Made by a program: the position numbers and the translations under genes. A DNA stretch of 64,000 bases from Vagococcus jeotgali (GTDB lineage Bacteria; Bacillota; Bacilli; Lactobacillales; Vagococcaceae): assembly GCF_035918315.1 (NCBI RefSeq), contig NZ_CP142146.1, forward strand, positions 124,001-188,000. Reading direction: 5' to 3'. How positions within the stretch are numbered: the first letter of the stretch is position 1; each line of letters starts with the position of its first letter. The notes below the pieces were generated by a model. It was given only the letters and a program-made list of their open reading frames with translations, searched no databases and was not told where the DNA came from. This document shows positions 25,573-36,169 of the stretch, piece after piece.

Positions 25573-27267
25573 ATGAACTACAAAAATCAAATTGCACAAG
25601 ACTTACATAGCGTTATTGGTGAACATTTGTCTGAGCAAGAAATCTATCAATTTATTGAGGTACCTAAAGATTCAAAACACGGAGACTATGCTTTTCCAGT
25701 ATTTTCTTTAGCTAAAATTTTTAGAAAAGCCCCTAATCAAATTGCTGAAGATTTAATTAATAATATTCCAACAACCAACTATGAAGAAATCACAGCTGTT
25801 GGTGGATACATTAACTTCTTCTTGAGAAAAGAGTTAGTTAGTGAGACAGTTTTAGAAACAGTTTTAACACAAGAAGAGCATTACGGTGATGCTGAAATTG
25901 GCGAAAATAGAAATGTTCCAATTGATATGTCATCACCTAACATTGCAAAGCCTATGTCGATGGGGCACTTACGTTCAACAGTTATTGGAAATTCATTATC
26001 TATGATTTTAGATAAAGTTGGATTTAATACTATTCGTATCAATCATATTGGTGATTGGGGAACTCAATTTGGTAAGTTAATTGTGGCATATAAAAAATGG
26101 GGATCAGAAGAAGCTGTCAAAGATAATCCTATTGAAGAATTATTAAAATTATACGTTCAATTCCATGAAGAAGCTGAAGAAGATCCAGAATTAGAAGTTC
26201 AAGGTCGCCTATGGTTTAAAAAATTAGAAGATGCTGATCCAGAAGCAGTGGCTTTATGGGAATGGTTTAAAGAAGAATCATTAAAAGAATTCCAACAAGT
26301 ATATGACATTTTAAATATTACATTTGATAGTACAAACGGCGAGTCATTTTATAATGATAAAATGGATCCAATTATTGAAGAATTGGAAAACCAATCATTA
26401 CTTATCTCAGATAAAGGAGCAGATATTGTTGATTTGAGTGCTTATGATTTAAATCCTGCTCTAATTAAAAAATCTGATGGTGCAACCCTTTATATTACAC
26501 GTGACTTAGCTGCTGCTGAGTACCGTATTAATAATTATGATTTTGCAGAGTCTTTATATGTTGTAGGAAATGAGCAATCAGACCACTTTAAACAATTAAA
26601 AGCTGTTTTAAAAGAGATGGGTTATGATTGGTCTGAAGATATTAAACATATTCCGTTTGGCTTGATTACTTCTGGAGGTAAAAAATTATCAACACGTAAA
26701 GGAAATGTTATTTTATTAGAAGAAGTTTTACAACAAGCTATTAAGGAAACAAAAGGTAATATTGAAGAGAAAAATCCAGAATTAGAAAATAAAGATGAAG
26801 TAGCTCGTCAAGTAGGTGTTGGGGCAGTTGTTTTCCATGACTTAAAAAATGACCGCATGAATACATTTGATTTTAATATTGATGAAGTTATCCAATTTGA
26901 AGGAGAAACAGGTCCTTATATCCAGTACACACGTTCTAGATGTATTAGTATGTTGAAAAAAGCTGGATGGTCAATGCCGGAGGATGTGAATCATTTAAGT
27001 TTAAATGATGTTGATTCTTGGGAAGTTATTAAAGCATTAAATAATTTTCCTGAAAAAGTAGTTGAAGCATACAACAAGTATGAGCCGTCAGTTTTAGCTA
27101 AGTATTTAATCGATTTATCTCAAAAATTCAACAAATATTATTCAAAAGTTAAAATTTTAGATGATGATTCTCAAAAAGAAGCAAGACTAGCATTAGTCTA
27201 TTCAGTTTCAGTAGTTATTAAAGAAGGGTTACGTCTATTAGGTATTGAATCACCAGATATGATGTAA
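25573..27267 (+). CDS. argS: Arginyl-tRNA synthetase
   Basis: About 564 residues, normal length. Class I synthetase charging tRNA-Arg. N-terminal Arg_tRNA_synt_N domain, then the HIGH-like motif in SPNIAKPMSMGHLRSTVIG (landmark MGHLRS), the KMSKS-like loop GGKKLSTRKGN (about residue 370) and the C-terminal DALR anticodon-binding domain (FEGETGPYIQYTRSR ... ALVYSVSVVIKEGLRLLGI). GGAGG 25561-25565 places the start at ATG 25573; the open frame upstream to 25462 is T-box leader, not coding. Location next to arc genes means arginine supply and use are controlled side by side. Confidence 0.96.
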   Translation: MNYKNQIAQDLHSVIGEHLSEQEIYQFIEVPKDSKHGDYAFPVFSLAKIFRKAPNQIAEDLINNIPTTNYEEITAVGGYINFFLRKELVSETVLETVLTQEEHYGDAEIGENRNVPIDMSSPNIAKPMSMGHLRSTVIGNSLSMILDKVGFNTIRINHIGDWGTQFGKLIVAYKKWGSEEAVKDNPIEELLKLYVQFHEEAEEDPELEVQGRLWFKKLEDADPEAVALWEWFKEESLKEFQQVYDILNITFDSTNGESFYNDKMDPIIEELENQSLLISDKGADIVDLSAYDLNPALIKKSDGATLYITRDLAAAEYRINNYDFAESLYVVGNEQSDHFKQLKAVLKEMGYDWSEDIKHIPFGLITSGGKKLSTRKGNVILLEEVLQQAIKETKGNIEEKNPELENKDEVARQVGVGAVVFHDLKNDRMNTFDFNIDEVIQFEGETGPYIQYTRSRCISMLKKAGWSMPEDVNHLSLNDVDSWEVIKALNNFPEKVVEAYNKYEPSVLAKYLIDLSQKFNKYYSKVKILDDDSQKEARLALVYSVSVVIKEGLRLLGIESPDMM

Positions 27268-27290
27268 TTGATAATTCAATCAAAGTAGGG

Positions 27291-27320
27291 GCTAGAAATG
27301 CAAAATTTCTAGCTTTTTTT
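27291..27320 (+). terminator. Terminator of argS
   Basis: GCTAGAAAT / ATTTCTAGC stem, loop GCAAA, T7. Confidence 0.85.
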
Positions 27321-27334
27321 ATATTTTTCATTTG

Positions 27335-27643
27335 TCAAATTAAGCTAGACAAAATGTCATTGTCTACATAGCTCAAAAATATTTCTAATGGTGTTTTATA
27401 GTTTAATGATTTTCTAGGAATATTATTTCTTTTGGATGCAACAGATTGAATGAAAGATTCATCAACTTCGTTGAAATCCATTTTCTTAGGCAATCCATCC
27501 TTACGCAATAGCCCATTAGAATTTTCATTTAAACCTCGTTGTGAAGGTGTACCAGGGTCAGCAAAGTAGATATCATTTAAGTTACTGATAGATTTCCAGT
27601 TAGAAAATTCTTTGCCACAATCAAATGTGATAGATTTAAACAA
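27335..27643 (-). pseudogene. C-terminal fragment of an IS30-family transposase
   Basis: About 100 residues matching the end of IS30 integrase cores: TFDCGKEFSNW (Asp), YFADPGTPSQRGLNENSNGLLR (landmark QRGLNENSNGLLR, with the catalytic Glu) and NNIPRKSLNYKTPLEIF. The N-terminal HTH and first catalytic Asp are missing, so it is a dead fragment. It lies tail-to-tail with argS, just after its terminator. Confidence 0.8.
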
Positions 27644-27671
27644 GTGATTAGGGCATTTTTTTAACTCTAAA

Positions 27672-28311
<640 letters not shown>

Positions 28312-28443
28312 CTAAGCAACAACATCAAAATAATAAAACAAAGCATGTCTGAAGGTTAAAATATACTGCTCTCAAAAAAATTAGACCAAAAAATCTAACT
28401 TTTAGAGTTCACTACAAAATAGCTTCTAGACATACTTATTTTG

Positions 28444-29313
28444 TTATTTCCTCAAAGCAGCTTTAGCTTTAACAACGATTTTCTGTTTCGTAAAGGGGTG
28501 AATCAAACTAAGTTCTTTTGCATGAAGTTGTAAGCGGGAACTTCCTTTAGGGTTAGGGTGATACAAAGGATCTCCAACAATAGGGTGTCCGATACTTTCC
28601 AAATGTACTCTGATTTGGTGCGTACGGCCTGTATCTAATTGGCACTCTATTAAAGTAGTATCAGGGTTTTGTTTTATTACACAGACGTGAGTAATAGCTT
28701 TGTCGCCTTTATGTTTATCAATAACTCGCTTACGTCTGTCATGTCTATGCCTTCCAATGGGCTGATTAATCGTAAATGATGTTGTTTGATTTAGATTACC
28801 TTGGACTTTGGCTTCGTACAAACGAGTGATATCCTTTTGTTCTAACATCCTCCCTAAAATAGGTAGAACAACAGGGTTTTTAGCAAATAAAATAGCACCG
28901 CTTGTTTCTTTATCTAGGCGATGGACGATGTAAGGTGATTGATGATTATCTTGTAAGTAATCAGCGACATCATTTAATAGTGTATCAGTTTCGTTTGGTT
29001 GGTTGGGATGAGTTTTTTTACCTGCAGGTTTATTAACAATAATGATATGTTCATCTTCCCATAAAACATCCACATCTTTTTTATTTCCTAAGATAATATC
29101 AGGTATTGTGTAGTCTGAGTCTTCGACAATTATCGTGATTGTATCTCCTGGATTTACAGTTTGATGGAACATAGCCACATCCCCGTTTATTAAGACATTT
29201 TTTCTAGTTCTTAAAAAATGTCTCACTTTTCTAGGTACTAACCATTCTTTTTCTAATAATTCTTTCATAGTTATCTCTTTAGTATTAATAGGTAAGGTAA
29301 TATTAAACTCCAT
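28444..29313 (-). CDS. RluA-family pseudouridine synthase
   Basis: 289 residues. It isomerises specific uridines in rRNA or tRNA to pseudouridine. An S4-like N-terminal region (residues about 15-75: VPRKVRHFLRTRKNVLINGD) precedes the catalytic domain with the Asp-bearing HRLDKETSGAILFAKN (about residues 137-152), then RLYEAKVQG, the IGRHRHDRRKR loop, TGRTHQIRVHLESIGHPIVGDPLYH (landmark TGRTHQIR). The target site cannot be assigned from sequence. It is transcribed convergently to argS and divergently from the PBP gene. Confidence 0.9.
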   Translation of the reverse strand: MEFNITLPINTKEITMKELLEKEWLVPRKVRHFLRTRKNVLINGDVAMFHQTVNPGDTITIIVEDSDYTIPDIILGNKKDVDVLWEDEHIIIVNKPAGKKTHPNQPNETDTLLNDVADYLQDNHQSPYIVHRLDKETSGAILFAKNPVVLPILGRMLEQKDITRLYEAKVQGNLNQTTSFTINQPIGRHRHDRRKRVIDKHKGDKAITHVCVIKQNPDTTLIECQLDTGRTHQIRVHLESIGHPIVGDPLYHPNPKGSSRLQLHAKELSLIHPFTKQKIVVKAKAALRK

Positions 29314-29489
29314 ACTGAGGCTCCTTTAATGAATTTAACTGATTTTTAAAAATTGTAACATATAACCATCATAACTTCATGTTATGATATGCCTTGTAGT
29401 TTTTATAAGATAAGTCTTCAGACGTATCTATTTTTTTATATATTATGCTACACTAAGAATAAAAAAAGAGTAGAGGAAGAGGGATTATC

Positions 29490-31652
29490 ATGGAGTATGT
29501 TAAAAAATTCTTTGCAATGATAAAATCCTGGTTACAGCGTTTTTGGGTGTGGTTTAAACCACACTGGCAAACTTTTAGAAAACATCAAAAGCATATATGG
29601 AAAAAATATCATGTAACAAAAATTTTGGTGTTAGCAGTATTAACACTTGTTTTAGTCATGAGCATGTATTTATTTTATTTAGCTAAAAGTACTAATGTAT
29701 CAGGATTAAAGGTAGGGCTTGAGCAATCGACGACTATTTATGATAAAGACGGAGATGAGGCAGGGCAATTAAATAAAAATGGTGGTGGGACTTTTGTATC
29801 ACTAGAAAATATTTCTCCAGCAGTTGTTGATGCTCTAGTATCCACTGAAGATAGGCGTTTTTATGAGCATAGAGGTTATGATGTTAAAGGAATCATGAGG
29901 GCAGCTGTCAGAAAAGTTGTGAGGCGTAATAACAGTGGTGGTGGTGGTAGTACTATAACCCAACAGTTAGCGAAAAATGCTTTTTTAACTCAAGATCAAA
30001 CTTTGACTAGAAAAGCTAGAGAATTATTTTTAGCAATTGAGATTGAAAAAGAGTATTCAAAAGATGAAATCATCGAAATGTATTTGAATAAATCTTACTA
30101 CGGTAGTGGGGTTTGGGGTATACAAGATGCGTCTAAAAAATATTTTGGAAAAAATGCCAGTGAGTTAACTACAGATGAGGCTGCTGTGTTAGTCGGGGCA
30201 CTAAAGGGTCCTAGTATTTATAATCCGATAGATTATATGGACAATGCTGTTAATAGAAGGAATACTGTGTTATCAGTAATGGTTGATAATAATAAATTAG
30301 ATAATGACACAGCTCAAAATCTAATGAGTGGTCCTATTGAACTTTATGATGCCTATACGCCTGATGAGGATACGTATCGTTATCCGTATTATTTTGATGC
30401 AGTGATTGCTGAGGCTGTGAAAAAAACAGGGTATACAGATGCAGATATTTCTAATGGTGGATACAAGATTTATACGTCACTTGATCAGTTATACCAACAA
30501 GGCATGGATCACGCTTTTTCTGATTCTAGTTTGTTCCCACCTGATGCGTCTGATGGTGAAATTGTTGAGGGGGCTTCTGTTGCAGTTAACCCTAAAACAG
30601 GTGGTGTGATGGGGATTGTCGGAGGGCGTGGAGAATATACTTACCGTGGGTGGAATAGAGCGACTGATTCATATCTATCACCAGGTTCTACGATGAAACC
30701 ACTAGCTGTTTATACACCAGCTCTTGAAGCAGGCTACAAACCAGATGACATGTTAAAAGATGAAAAATTAGATTATTATGATGTTCAAAACTATTCTAGA
30801 ACCTTTAGTGGGGAATCTAGTATGACAGACTCATTAATCTATAGTTTAAATGCACCAGCAGTTTGGCTTTTAAATGAAATTGGAATTGATAGAGGGTTTA
30901 AAAAAGTAGAGCAATTTGGTGTGAAACTTGATGAAAAAGATCGTTACCACGGTCTGGCTTTAGGTGGTTTGACTAAAGGAGCTAGACCAATTGATATGGC
31001 TAGTGCCTATACAGTGTTTGCTAATGAAGGTGTTAGACAGGATACGCATTTTATTACAAAAATAGAGGACCCTAATGGTGTAATTATCTATGAAAATCAA
31101 AAACCAAAAGGTAAGCGTGTGACTACTCCTGAAGTAGCAGAAGAGATGACTAGCATGCTACAAGGTGTCTATAGTTCAGGTACTGGAGCAAATGCACAAC
31201 CTTACGGGTATCAAATTGCAGGTAAAACTGGGACAACAGAAAATATCAATACAGATGGGATGTCAAAAGATCAGTGGATGATTGGTTATACGCCTGATGT
31301 AGTCGTTTCGACTTGGATTGGTTTTGATAAAAGTGGTCCTGATCATTTCTTGCCTGGCAATGATAGTAGCTATATTTCTAATGTGTTTAGAGAAGAGATG
31401 CAAAGTATACTAGCAGCTTCCCCTAATACACCTTTTTCTGTCAATGACGTGACACAAACTGGTGAATATGAGGAAGAAGAGGAAACACCTTCTCAAAACT
31501 GGAAAAACCCCTTAAGTGATGTGGGAGATAAAGCTAGTGATGTGGGAGATAAAATTAAAGATGGTGCTAGTACTGTAGGAGATGGGATTAAAAAAGGTGC
31601 CGATAAAACGATGGATGCTATGAAAGGTTTTTGGCATAAAGTCACAAGGTAA
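29490..31652 (+). CDS. Class A penicillin-binding protein (glycosyltransferase/transpeptidase)
   Basis: 720 residues. Short cytoplasmic N-terminus rich in Trp/Lys/His, one membrane anchor (about residues 48-68), GT51 glycosyltransferase (EDRRFYEHRGYD, GGSTITQQLAKN, RKARELFLAIEIEKEYSKDEI as landmarks), then a transpeptidase domain with SPGSTMKP (nucleophile Ser), SLNAP (SxN motif) and KTGTTE (KTG motif). It polymerises and cross-links peptidoglycan outside the membrane. The C-terminal 50 residues are low-complexity with the repeated heptad SDVGDK(A/I). GAGGAAGAGGG precedes the ATG. Close to pbp2A/pbpF types; exact orthology not decided. Confidence 0.92.
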   Translation: MEYVKKFFAMIKSWLQRFWVWFKPHWQTFRKHQKHIWKKYHVTKILVLAVLTLVLVMSMYLFYLAKSTNVSGLKVGLEQSTTIYDKDGDEAGQLNKNGGGTFVSLENISPAVVDALVSTEDRRFYEHRGYDVKGIMRAAVRKVVRRNNSGGGGSTITQQLAKNAFLTQDQTLTRKARELFLAIEIEKEYSKDEIIEMYLNKSYYGSGVWGIQDASKKYFGKNASELTTDEAAVLVGALKGPSIYNPIDYMDNAVNRRNTVLSVMVDNNKLDNDTAQNLMSGPIELYDAYTPDEDTYRYPYYFDAVIAEAVKKTGYTDADISNGGYKIYTSLDQLYQQGMDHAFSDSSLFPPDASDGEIVEGASVAVNPKTGGVMGIVGGRGEYTYRGWNRATDSYLSPGSTMKPLAVYTPALEAGYKPDDMLKDEKLDYYDVQNYSRTFSGESSMTDSLIYSLNAPAVWLLNEIGIDRGFKKVEQFGVKLDEKDRYHGLALGGLTKGARPIDMASAYTVFANEGVRQDTHFITKIEDPNGVIIYENQKPKGKRVTTPEVAEEMTSMLQGVYSSGTGANAQPYGYQIAGKTGTTENINTDGMSKDQWMIGYTPDVVVSTWIGFDKSGPDHFLPGNDSSYISNVFREEMQSILAASPNTPFSVNDVTQTGEYEEEEETPSQNWKNPLSDVGDKASDVGDKIKDGASTVGDGIKKGADKTMDAMKGFWHKVTR

Positions 31653-31723
31653 GTGATAGGTTTTTCATTTGTCTTGTGTTACAATAGTAGGGAATTAAAT
31701 TTAAAATTTAAAGGAGCATAACC

Positions 31724-32071
31724 ATGTCAAATAATATTTATGATAGCGCAAACCAAATTGAACGTGAAATCCGTGAATTAGATGAATTTTTAGCTTTAAA
31801 ATCTGCTTTTAAAGCAGTACAAGCAGAAACAGAAACATTTGCTTTGTTTCAAGAGTTTCAAGAATTACAAGTTACTTTACAACAAAAACAAATGCAAGGT
31901 GAAGAATTTGCTGAAGAAGACGTGATGAGAGCACAAGCTATGGCTGAAAAAATTCAAGCAGAAGCCCTAATCCAAGACTTAATGCAAAAAGAACAAGCAT
32001 TTAGCATGATTGTTAACGACTTAAATCGTATTATCATGACACCAGTTCAAGAATTATACTCATTAAAATAA
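31724..32071 (+). CDS. YlbF/YmcA (com_ylbF) family protein, YheA-like
   Basis: 115 residues, all-helical and Gln/Glu-rich: [18 protein letters not shown] then [20 protein letters not shown] (typical of the family), ending in [13 protein letters not shown]. In Bacillus, YlbF and YmcA act with YaaT to influence RNase Y and development; the YheA subgroup is of unknown role. AAAGGAGC precedes the ATG, and a strong terminator follows. The adjacent yhaO-yhaN-yhaM cluster mirrors Bacillus, where yheA is near yhaM. Confidence 0.82.
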   Translation: MSNNIYDSANQIEREIRELDEFLALKSAFKAVQAETETFALFQEFQELQVTLQQKQMQGEEFAEEDVMRAQAMAEKIQAEALIQDLMQKEQAFSMIVNDLNRIIMTPVQELYSLK

Positions 32072-32081
32072 TGACTAATTG

Positions 32082-32120
32082 TAGGTGGTTAAGCTATTTA
32101 AAGCTTAGCCACCTATCATT
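32082..32120 (+). terminator. Terminator of the YlbF-like gene
   Basis: Perfect TAGGTGGTTAAGCT / AGCTTAGCCACCTA stem followed by TCATTTT. Confidence 0.8.
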
Positions 32121-32183
32121 TTATACAGATAATGTAGAAATTTTGTTCTGAAATGGGTATTATAAAGATAGGGAGTGAGAATT

Positions 32184-33401
32184 ATGAAATTTATTCATAC
32201 TGCAGATTTACATATCGATCAACCATTTGCGAATGTAACAACTGATGATGCGGGGTTTCAACAAGAGTTGCAACAAGTAAACCATGCTGTATTAAAAAAA
32301 ATAGTCAATCAATGTATTGAGGAATCAGTGGATTTCCTATTGGTTGTTGGAGATACGTTCCACCAAGCTCGCTCGTCCATCTATACACAAGAGTTTATAA
32401 TGAACGAGTTTAAGCGCCTAGAAGAATATGGGATTCAAGTGATTATGTCATTTGGAAATCATGATTATTATACAGAAAATCGTTACTGGTTTGAGTGGCC
32501 AGAAAATGTGACACTCTTTACTAAAGAAGAAGTGACAACTAAAGTGATTACTTTGAAAAATAATGAGGCAGTGGCTATTAGCGGTTTTTCTTATGAACAC
32601 CAATGGATCACTCAAGATAAAGCCTTAGATTATCCTGAACGAGATTTAGATACAACATACCACATTGGACTATATCATGGTGAAATAGGAAGTACTGGGC
32701 AATATGCTCCCTTTTTAGTATCTGAATTAAACCCAAGATATGATTATTGGGCACTAGGTCATATTCATAAAAGTGAAAAAATTAGTACACATCCTTTAGC
32801 TATCTATCCAGGAATTCCTCAAGGGCATACTAAAAAAGAAAAAAACGGGCAAGGTATTGTCTTAGTTGAAGTAGAGTCAAATCAAGTAGATTATCGTTTT
32901 ATTCCTGTAAGTATTGTAGGATTTGAAACAATTGAAATGACGTTAAAAGAAGATTTAGAGCGTCATCTTTATCTTTCGAAATTAATTGCAGGAATGGCTC
33001 AAAAAGACTGGGCGTGTCCGATTAATTTTGTGACAGTTGTCGTGAAACCTGTAACAGGTCAGCTGATGAGTGAATTGATTGCTGAAAAAGAAGAGATTCT
33101 TCACTATTTACAAACCAAATTACTCCAGCAAACAGCAGGAAATATTTGGTTAATGGATTTAGTGATTGAATCAGTGGAAACTGACAAATTAATTATGGGA
33201 TTTGATGCTAGTCTGATTGATGATTTATCAGCACCATTTGCTAAAAAAGATGAATTTTATAAATTAGCTAAAGATATCTTACAACAACCAGTGATTGCAG
33301 CTAATATTCAGTTTGATGAAGAAGATGTTAAGTTAATGGTACAAGAGAGTACTCAACTAGTAAAAGATAAAATGATTTTTAAAAATGAGGCAAGCCAATG
33401 A
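32184..33401 (+). CDS. yhaO: Metallophosphoesterase YhaO (SbcD/Mre11-like)
   Basis: About 405 residues. Calcineurin-type phosphoesterase: FIHTADLHID (motif DxH), VVGDTFH (GDxxD/H position), SFGNHDYY (GNHD), GLYHGEIG and ALGHIHKSE (GHxH). Relatives are DNA nucleases working with an SbcC-like ATPase; the partner gene follows with a 4-base overlap. ATG 32184 is preferred over GTG 32175 because GGGAG at 32171-32175 is 8 bases upstream. First gene of yhaO-yhaN-yhaM. Confidence 0.88.
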   Translation: MKFIHTADLHIDQPFANVTTDDAGFQQELQQVNHAVLKKIVNQCIEESVDFLLVVGDTFHQARSSIYTQEFIMNEFKRLEEYGIQVIMSFGNHDYYTENRYWFEWPENVTLFTKEEVTTKVITLKNNEAVAISGFSYEHQWITQDKALDYPERDLDTTYHIGLYHGEIGSTGQYAPFLVSELNPRYDYWALGHIHKSEKISTHPLAIYPGIPQGHTKKEKNGQGIVLVEVESNQVDYRFIPVSIVGFETIEMTLKEDLERHLYLSKLIAGMAQKDWACPINFVTVVVKPVTGQLMSELIAEKEEILHYLQTKLLQQTAGNIWLMDLVIESVETDKLIMGFDASLIDDLSAPFAKKDEFYKLAKDILQQPVIAANIQFDEEDVKLMVQESTQLVKDKMIFKNEASQ

Positions 33402-36169
33402 AAATAACACGTTTATATATAAATGGATTTGGAAAATTTAATAACCAAGTTTTTCATTTTTCAGAGGGAAATCAATTAGTTTTTGGTGGGAATGAATCAG
33501 GTAAATCTACCTTGTATCAGTTTATTCGTACCATCTTATTTGGCTTTCCTAGAAAACGCGAAATTATTCGAGATTTTACTCCAGTTGAAGGAGCAACATA
33601 TGGTGGTCATTTAATTATTGAACATCAGACATATGGTCAAGTTTATGTGGAGCGTTTTAAGGAGAAGAATAAAGGTCAAGCTCTAGTTCGGTTAGAGGAT
33701 GGTTCAACAGGGGAAGAAGCCTTGCTTAAAAAGATTATCTCACCTCTAACTCAGGAAGTTTTTGATCAAGTATTTAGTTTTCAAGAAGAACAGATGCTTG
33801 ATTTAACAGAATTAAACGAAGTTCGTCTGCAACGTGTGCTTTTAGCTGTTGGTTTAACAGGAAGTGATCGTTTAACGAAAATGTCAGAAGATTTCATTAA
33901 AGAGCGTCAACGCCTGTTTAAAGCATCAGGACGTATTCCCGTCTTAAATCAAAAACTAAAAGAGTTTAATCGTTTAGAGCAAAGTATTAAAGTAGTAGAG
34001 GAACAAGAGTTTACTTATCGCAATAAACAAACTCGTTTTATGGATTTAAGTCGAATGCTTAAGGAAGAGCGGGAAGAAAGTGAGTACCTATCTTCATTAG
34101 AGAAAACATTTTTAGATCAGCAAAAACATTTTCCTTTGTATGTAGAGCTAACAGGTCTTAAAAGGGATGTTAATGAGAGCACACAGGCAAGTGAAGTAAC
34201 TACTAGAAGTGTGAAAGATGCCCTTCAAGAGTACCGTTTTTTAATGAAAAAAGAGACAGAGTTACTTGAAAAGCAGGGAGATGCTGGAGTTGACTTAACA
34301 CCAGGTATTCAATTTTATATTGATAATCAAGATGTGTTTGATCATATATTAGAAGACCAAGTCACAGTAGAAGCAACGAGTGAACGTCGTGATGTATTAG
34401 AAGATCAGTTGTCTGTCTATAGAGAAAATAAAGAAGAGTTATTTGAAAAATATCATTTATCAAATGCTTTGTTAGATGTCTCAATCACAGAACAAGAAGA
34501 AACTGGTATGAAGGAATTAGCTGAACAAGAAGACGAATTAACTCGTGATAGAGTCCTATTAGCTAATGAAAAAAGTAGATTATCTATTAAACAAAGTAAA
34601 TTAGACGATGAGTTAACTAAATCAGAAAACCAACTGGCGTTATTAGATAGTGATCAACCAGATGAATCTCAAAAAGAGAATAACAAACAAATTGATCCCT
34701 TTGTAGTACGTATGTTCTCAGGGTTATCTATTGCGATTTCTGTTTTGATGTTACTCTTAGGTATTGTCTTAGGTCAAGGTATATTTTATGTTTTAACGGT
34801 TGTTCTAATTGGGTTAGGCGTGTTTGGTTTTGTAACAGCAAGTAAAGGAAAAAAATCAGTTACACACAACATCACACCTGAAGCAACAAAGGAAATCTAT
34901 GTACAACAATTAGGAGAGTCAGATGCTGTAGCAAATGAGTGGCAAGCCTATGAAGAAGGCCAAGCTATCTTCAATGAGAAAAATAAACTCATTCAGAAAC
35001 AAAAAGAACAGTGGGCAATTGCATATGGTTTTTCAATGGAAGAAACGGTATCTATGTGGCTAACTAAATTACCAGTATTTAGTCAATTGCGAGACATTCA
35101 AGAAAACGAACAAAAAATGATGGTTAGCCTATCTGAAATAGATAGAGTCTTGGACTCTTACCAAGAGATGTTATCGTTTGCCAAAGACTGGATTCCTTTA
35201 GAAAATAAATCAGTTAGAGAAAGTTATCAGGAAGTTAAACAATTTGTCAGCGCTCAAAAAGAAGCAGTAGCCAAGCTTGATGGGCGTGAAGCAACAGAGC
35301 TACAATATGAATTACAATCTATTAGGCACCAAAAAGATGAGACATTAACACTGATCAATCAATTGATTGACTATCCTAAAAACACACCGATTGAAGAAGC
35401 TAATCAGTGGTTAGTACAACAAACAAGATATACTGATAACCATCAGCGTATTCAAGAATTGGAAAGTCAACTAGAAAGTTATTTTGATTTAAATAAAACA
35501 TATCAACTGATGACGATTAATCAAGAATTAATGAGGTTAAAAGCGCAACAAGAAGCTTGCTCTGACAAGATGATGAATTACCAAATGGAGTTACAAAAAC
35601 TAGATTATGAGTTAAAACAAATGGCTAAAAATGGTTCTTTAGATGAATTGAGACAACAGCGAGAGAATCAATTAGCACTCATCAAAGAAATGTCTGAACA
35701 ATGGATAACTGTTCGTTTAGCAGAAGAGCTTACTCGAGAGGTATTTCAATTTCTATCAGATCAACAACTGCCTACTTTACTTAGTACAGTTAGCAATTAC
35801 TTTAAACTACTAACAGAAGATAAGTATGTTCAAGTTCTTGTTCGTGATGGTCAACTTTTAGTAAAAGATCAAAGCAATCGTTTATGGAACACTATTCAGT
35901 TGTCAACAGGGGCTAAAGATCAGCTATATGTGGCCTTTAGATTAGGGTTTATTCATCTACATCATGACGATTATAAAGCGCCAATTATTATTGATGATGG
36001 TTGGCTACATTTTGATGAGGAACGAAAAGAAACTTTATTTAAAGTACTAGACGTTCTAAGTGAGAAAACACAAGTTCTTTGTATGACATCTGATATGTTA
36101 ATGAAAGAATTTTATGAGCATCAGGGCAAACAAGTACTAATCCTTGGTGAGGAGGTTCAAGTTAGATGA
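33398..36169 (+). CDS. yhaN: YhaN-type AAA ATPase (SbcC/Rad50-like)
   Basis: 923 residues. Walker A GGNESGKSTLYQF at about residues 30-42, long coiled coils on both sides of a hydrophobic hairpin (about residues 435-480, two membrane-type segments), and a C-terminal ABC half with signature LSTGAKDQLYVAFRLG and Walker B PIIIDDGW. Together with YhaO it resembles a membrane-tethered Mre11/Rad50 pair involved in DNA repair or competence. Its ATG overlaps the yhaO stop (ATGA), and its own end overlaps yhaM in the same way, so the three are translationally coupled. Confidence 0.88.
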   Translation: MKITRLYINGFGKFNNQVFHFSEGNQLVFGGNESGKSTLYQFIRTILFGFPRKREIIRDFTPVEGATYGGHLIIEHQTYGQVYVERFKEKNKGQALVRLEDGSTGEEALLKKIISPLTQEVFDQVFSFQEEQMLDLTELNEVRLQRVLLAVGLTGSDRLTKMSEDFIKERQRLFKASGRIPVLNQKLKEFNRLEQSIKVVEEQEFTYRNKQTRFMDLSRMLKEEREESEYLSSLEKTFLDQQKHFPLYVELTGLKRDVNESTQASEVTTRSVKDALQEYRFLMKKETELLEKQGDAGVDLTPGIQFYIDNQDVFDHILEDQVTVEATSERRDVLEDQLSVYRENKEELFEKYHLSNALLDVSITEQEETGMKELAEQEDELTRDRVLLANEKSRLSIKQSKLDDELTKSENQLALLDSDQPDESQKENNKQIDPFVVRMFSGLSIAISVLMLLLGIVLGQGIFYVLTVVLIGLGVFGFVTASKGKKSVTHNITPEATKEIYVQQLGESDAVANEWQAYEEGQAIFNEKNKLIQKQKEQWAIAYGFSMEETVSMWLTKLPVFSQLRDIQENEQKMMVSLSEIDRVLDSYQEMLSFAKDWIPLENKSVRESYQEVKQFVSAQKEAVAKLDGREATELQYELQSIRHQKDETLTLINQLIDYPKNTPIEEANQWLVQQTRYTDNHQRIQELESQLESYFDLNKTYQLMTINQELMRLKAQQEACSDKMMNYQMELQKLDYELKQMAKNGSLDELRQQRENQLALIKEMSEQWITVRLAEELTREVFQFLSDQQLPTLLSTVSNYFKLLTEDKYVQVLVRDGQLLVKDQSNRLWNTIQLSTGAKDQLYVAFRLGFIHLHHDDYKAPIIIDDGWLHFDEERKETLFKVLDVLSEKTQVLCMTSDMLMKEFYEHQGKQVLILGEEVQVR

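Noticed and set aside
32184-36169. yhaO-yhaN as a novel nuclease/ATPase defence pair
   Set aside because: Order and features match the conserved Bacillus yhaO-yhaN-yhaM operon.
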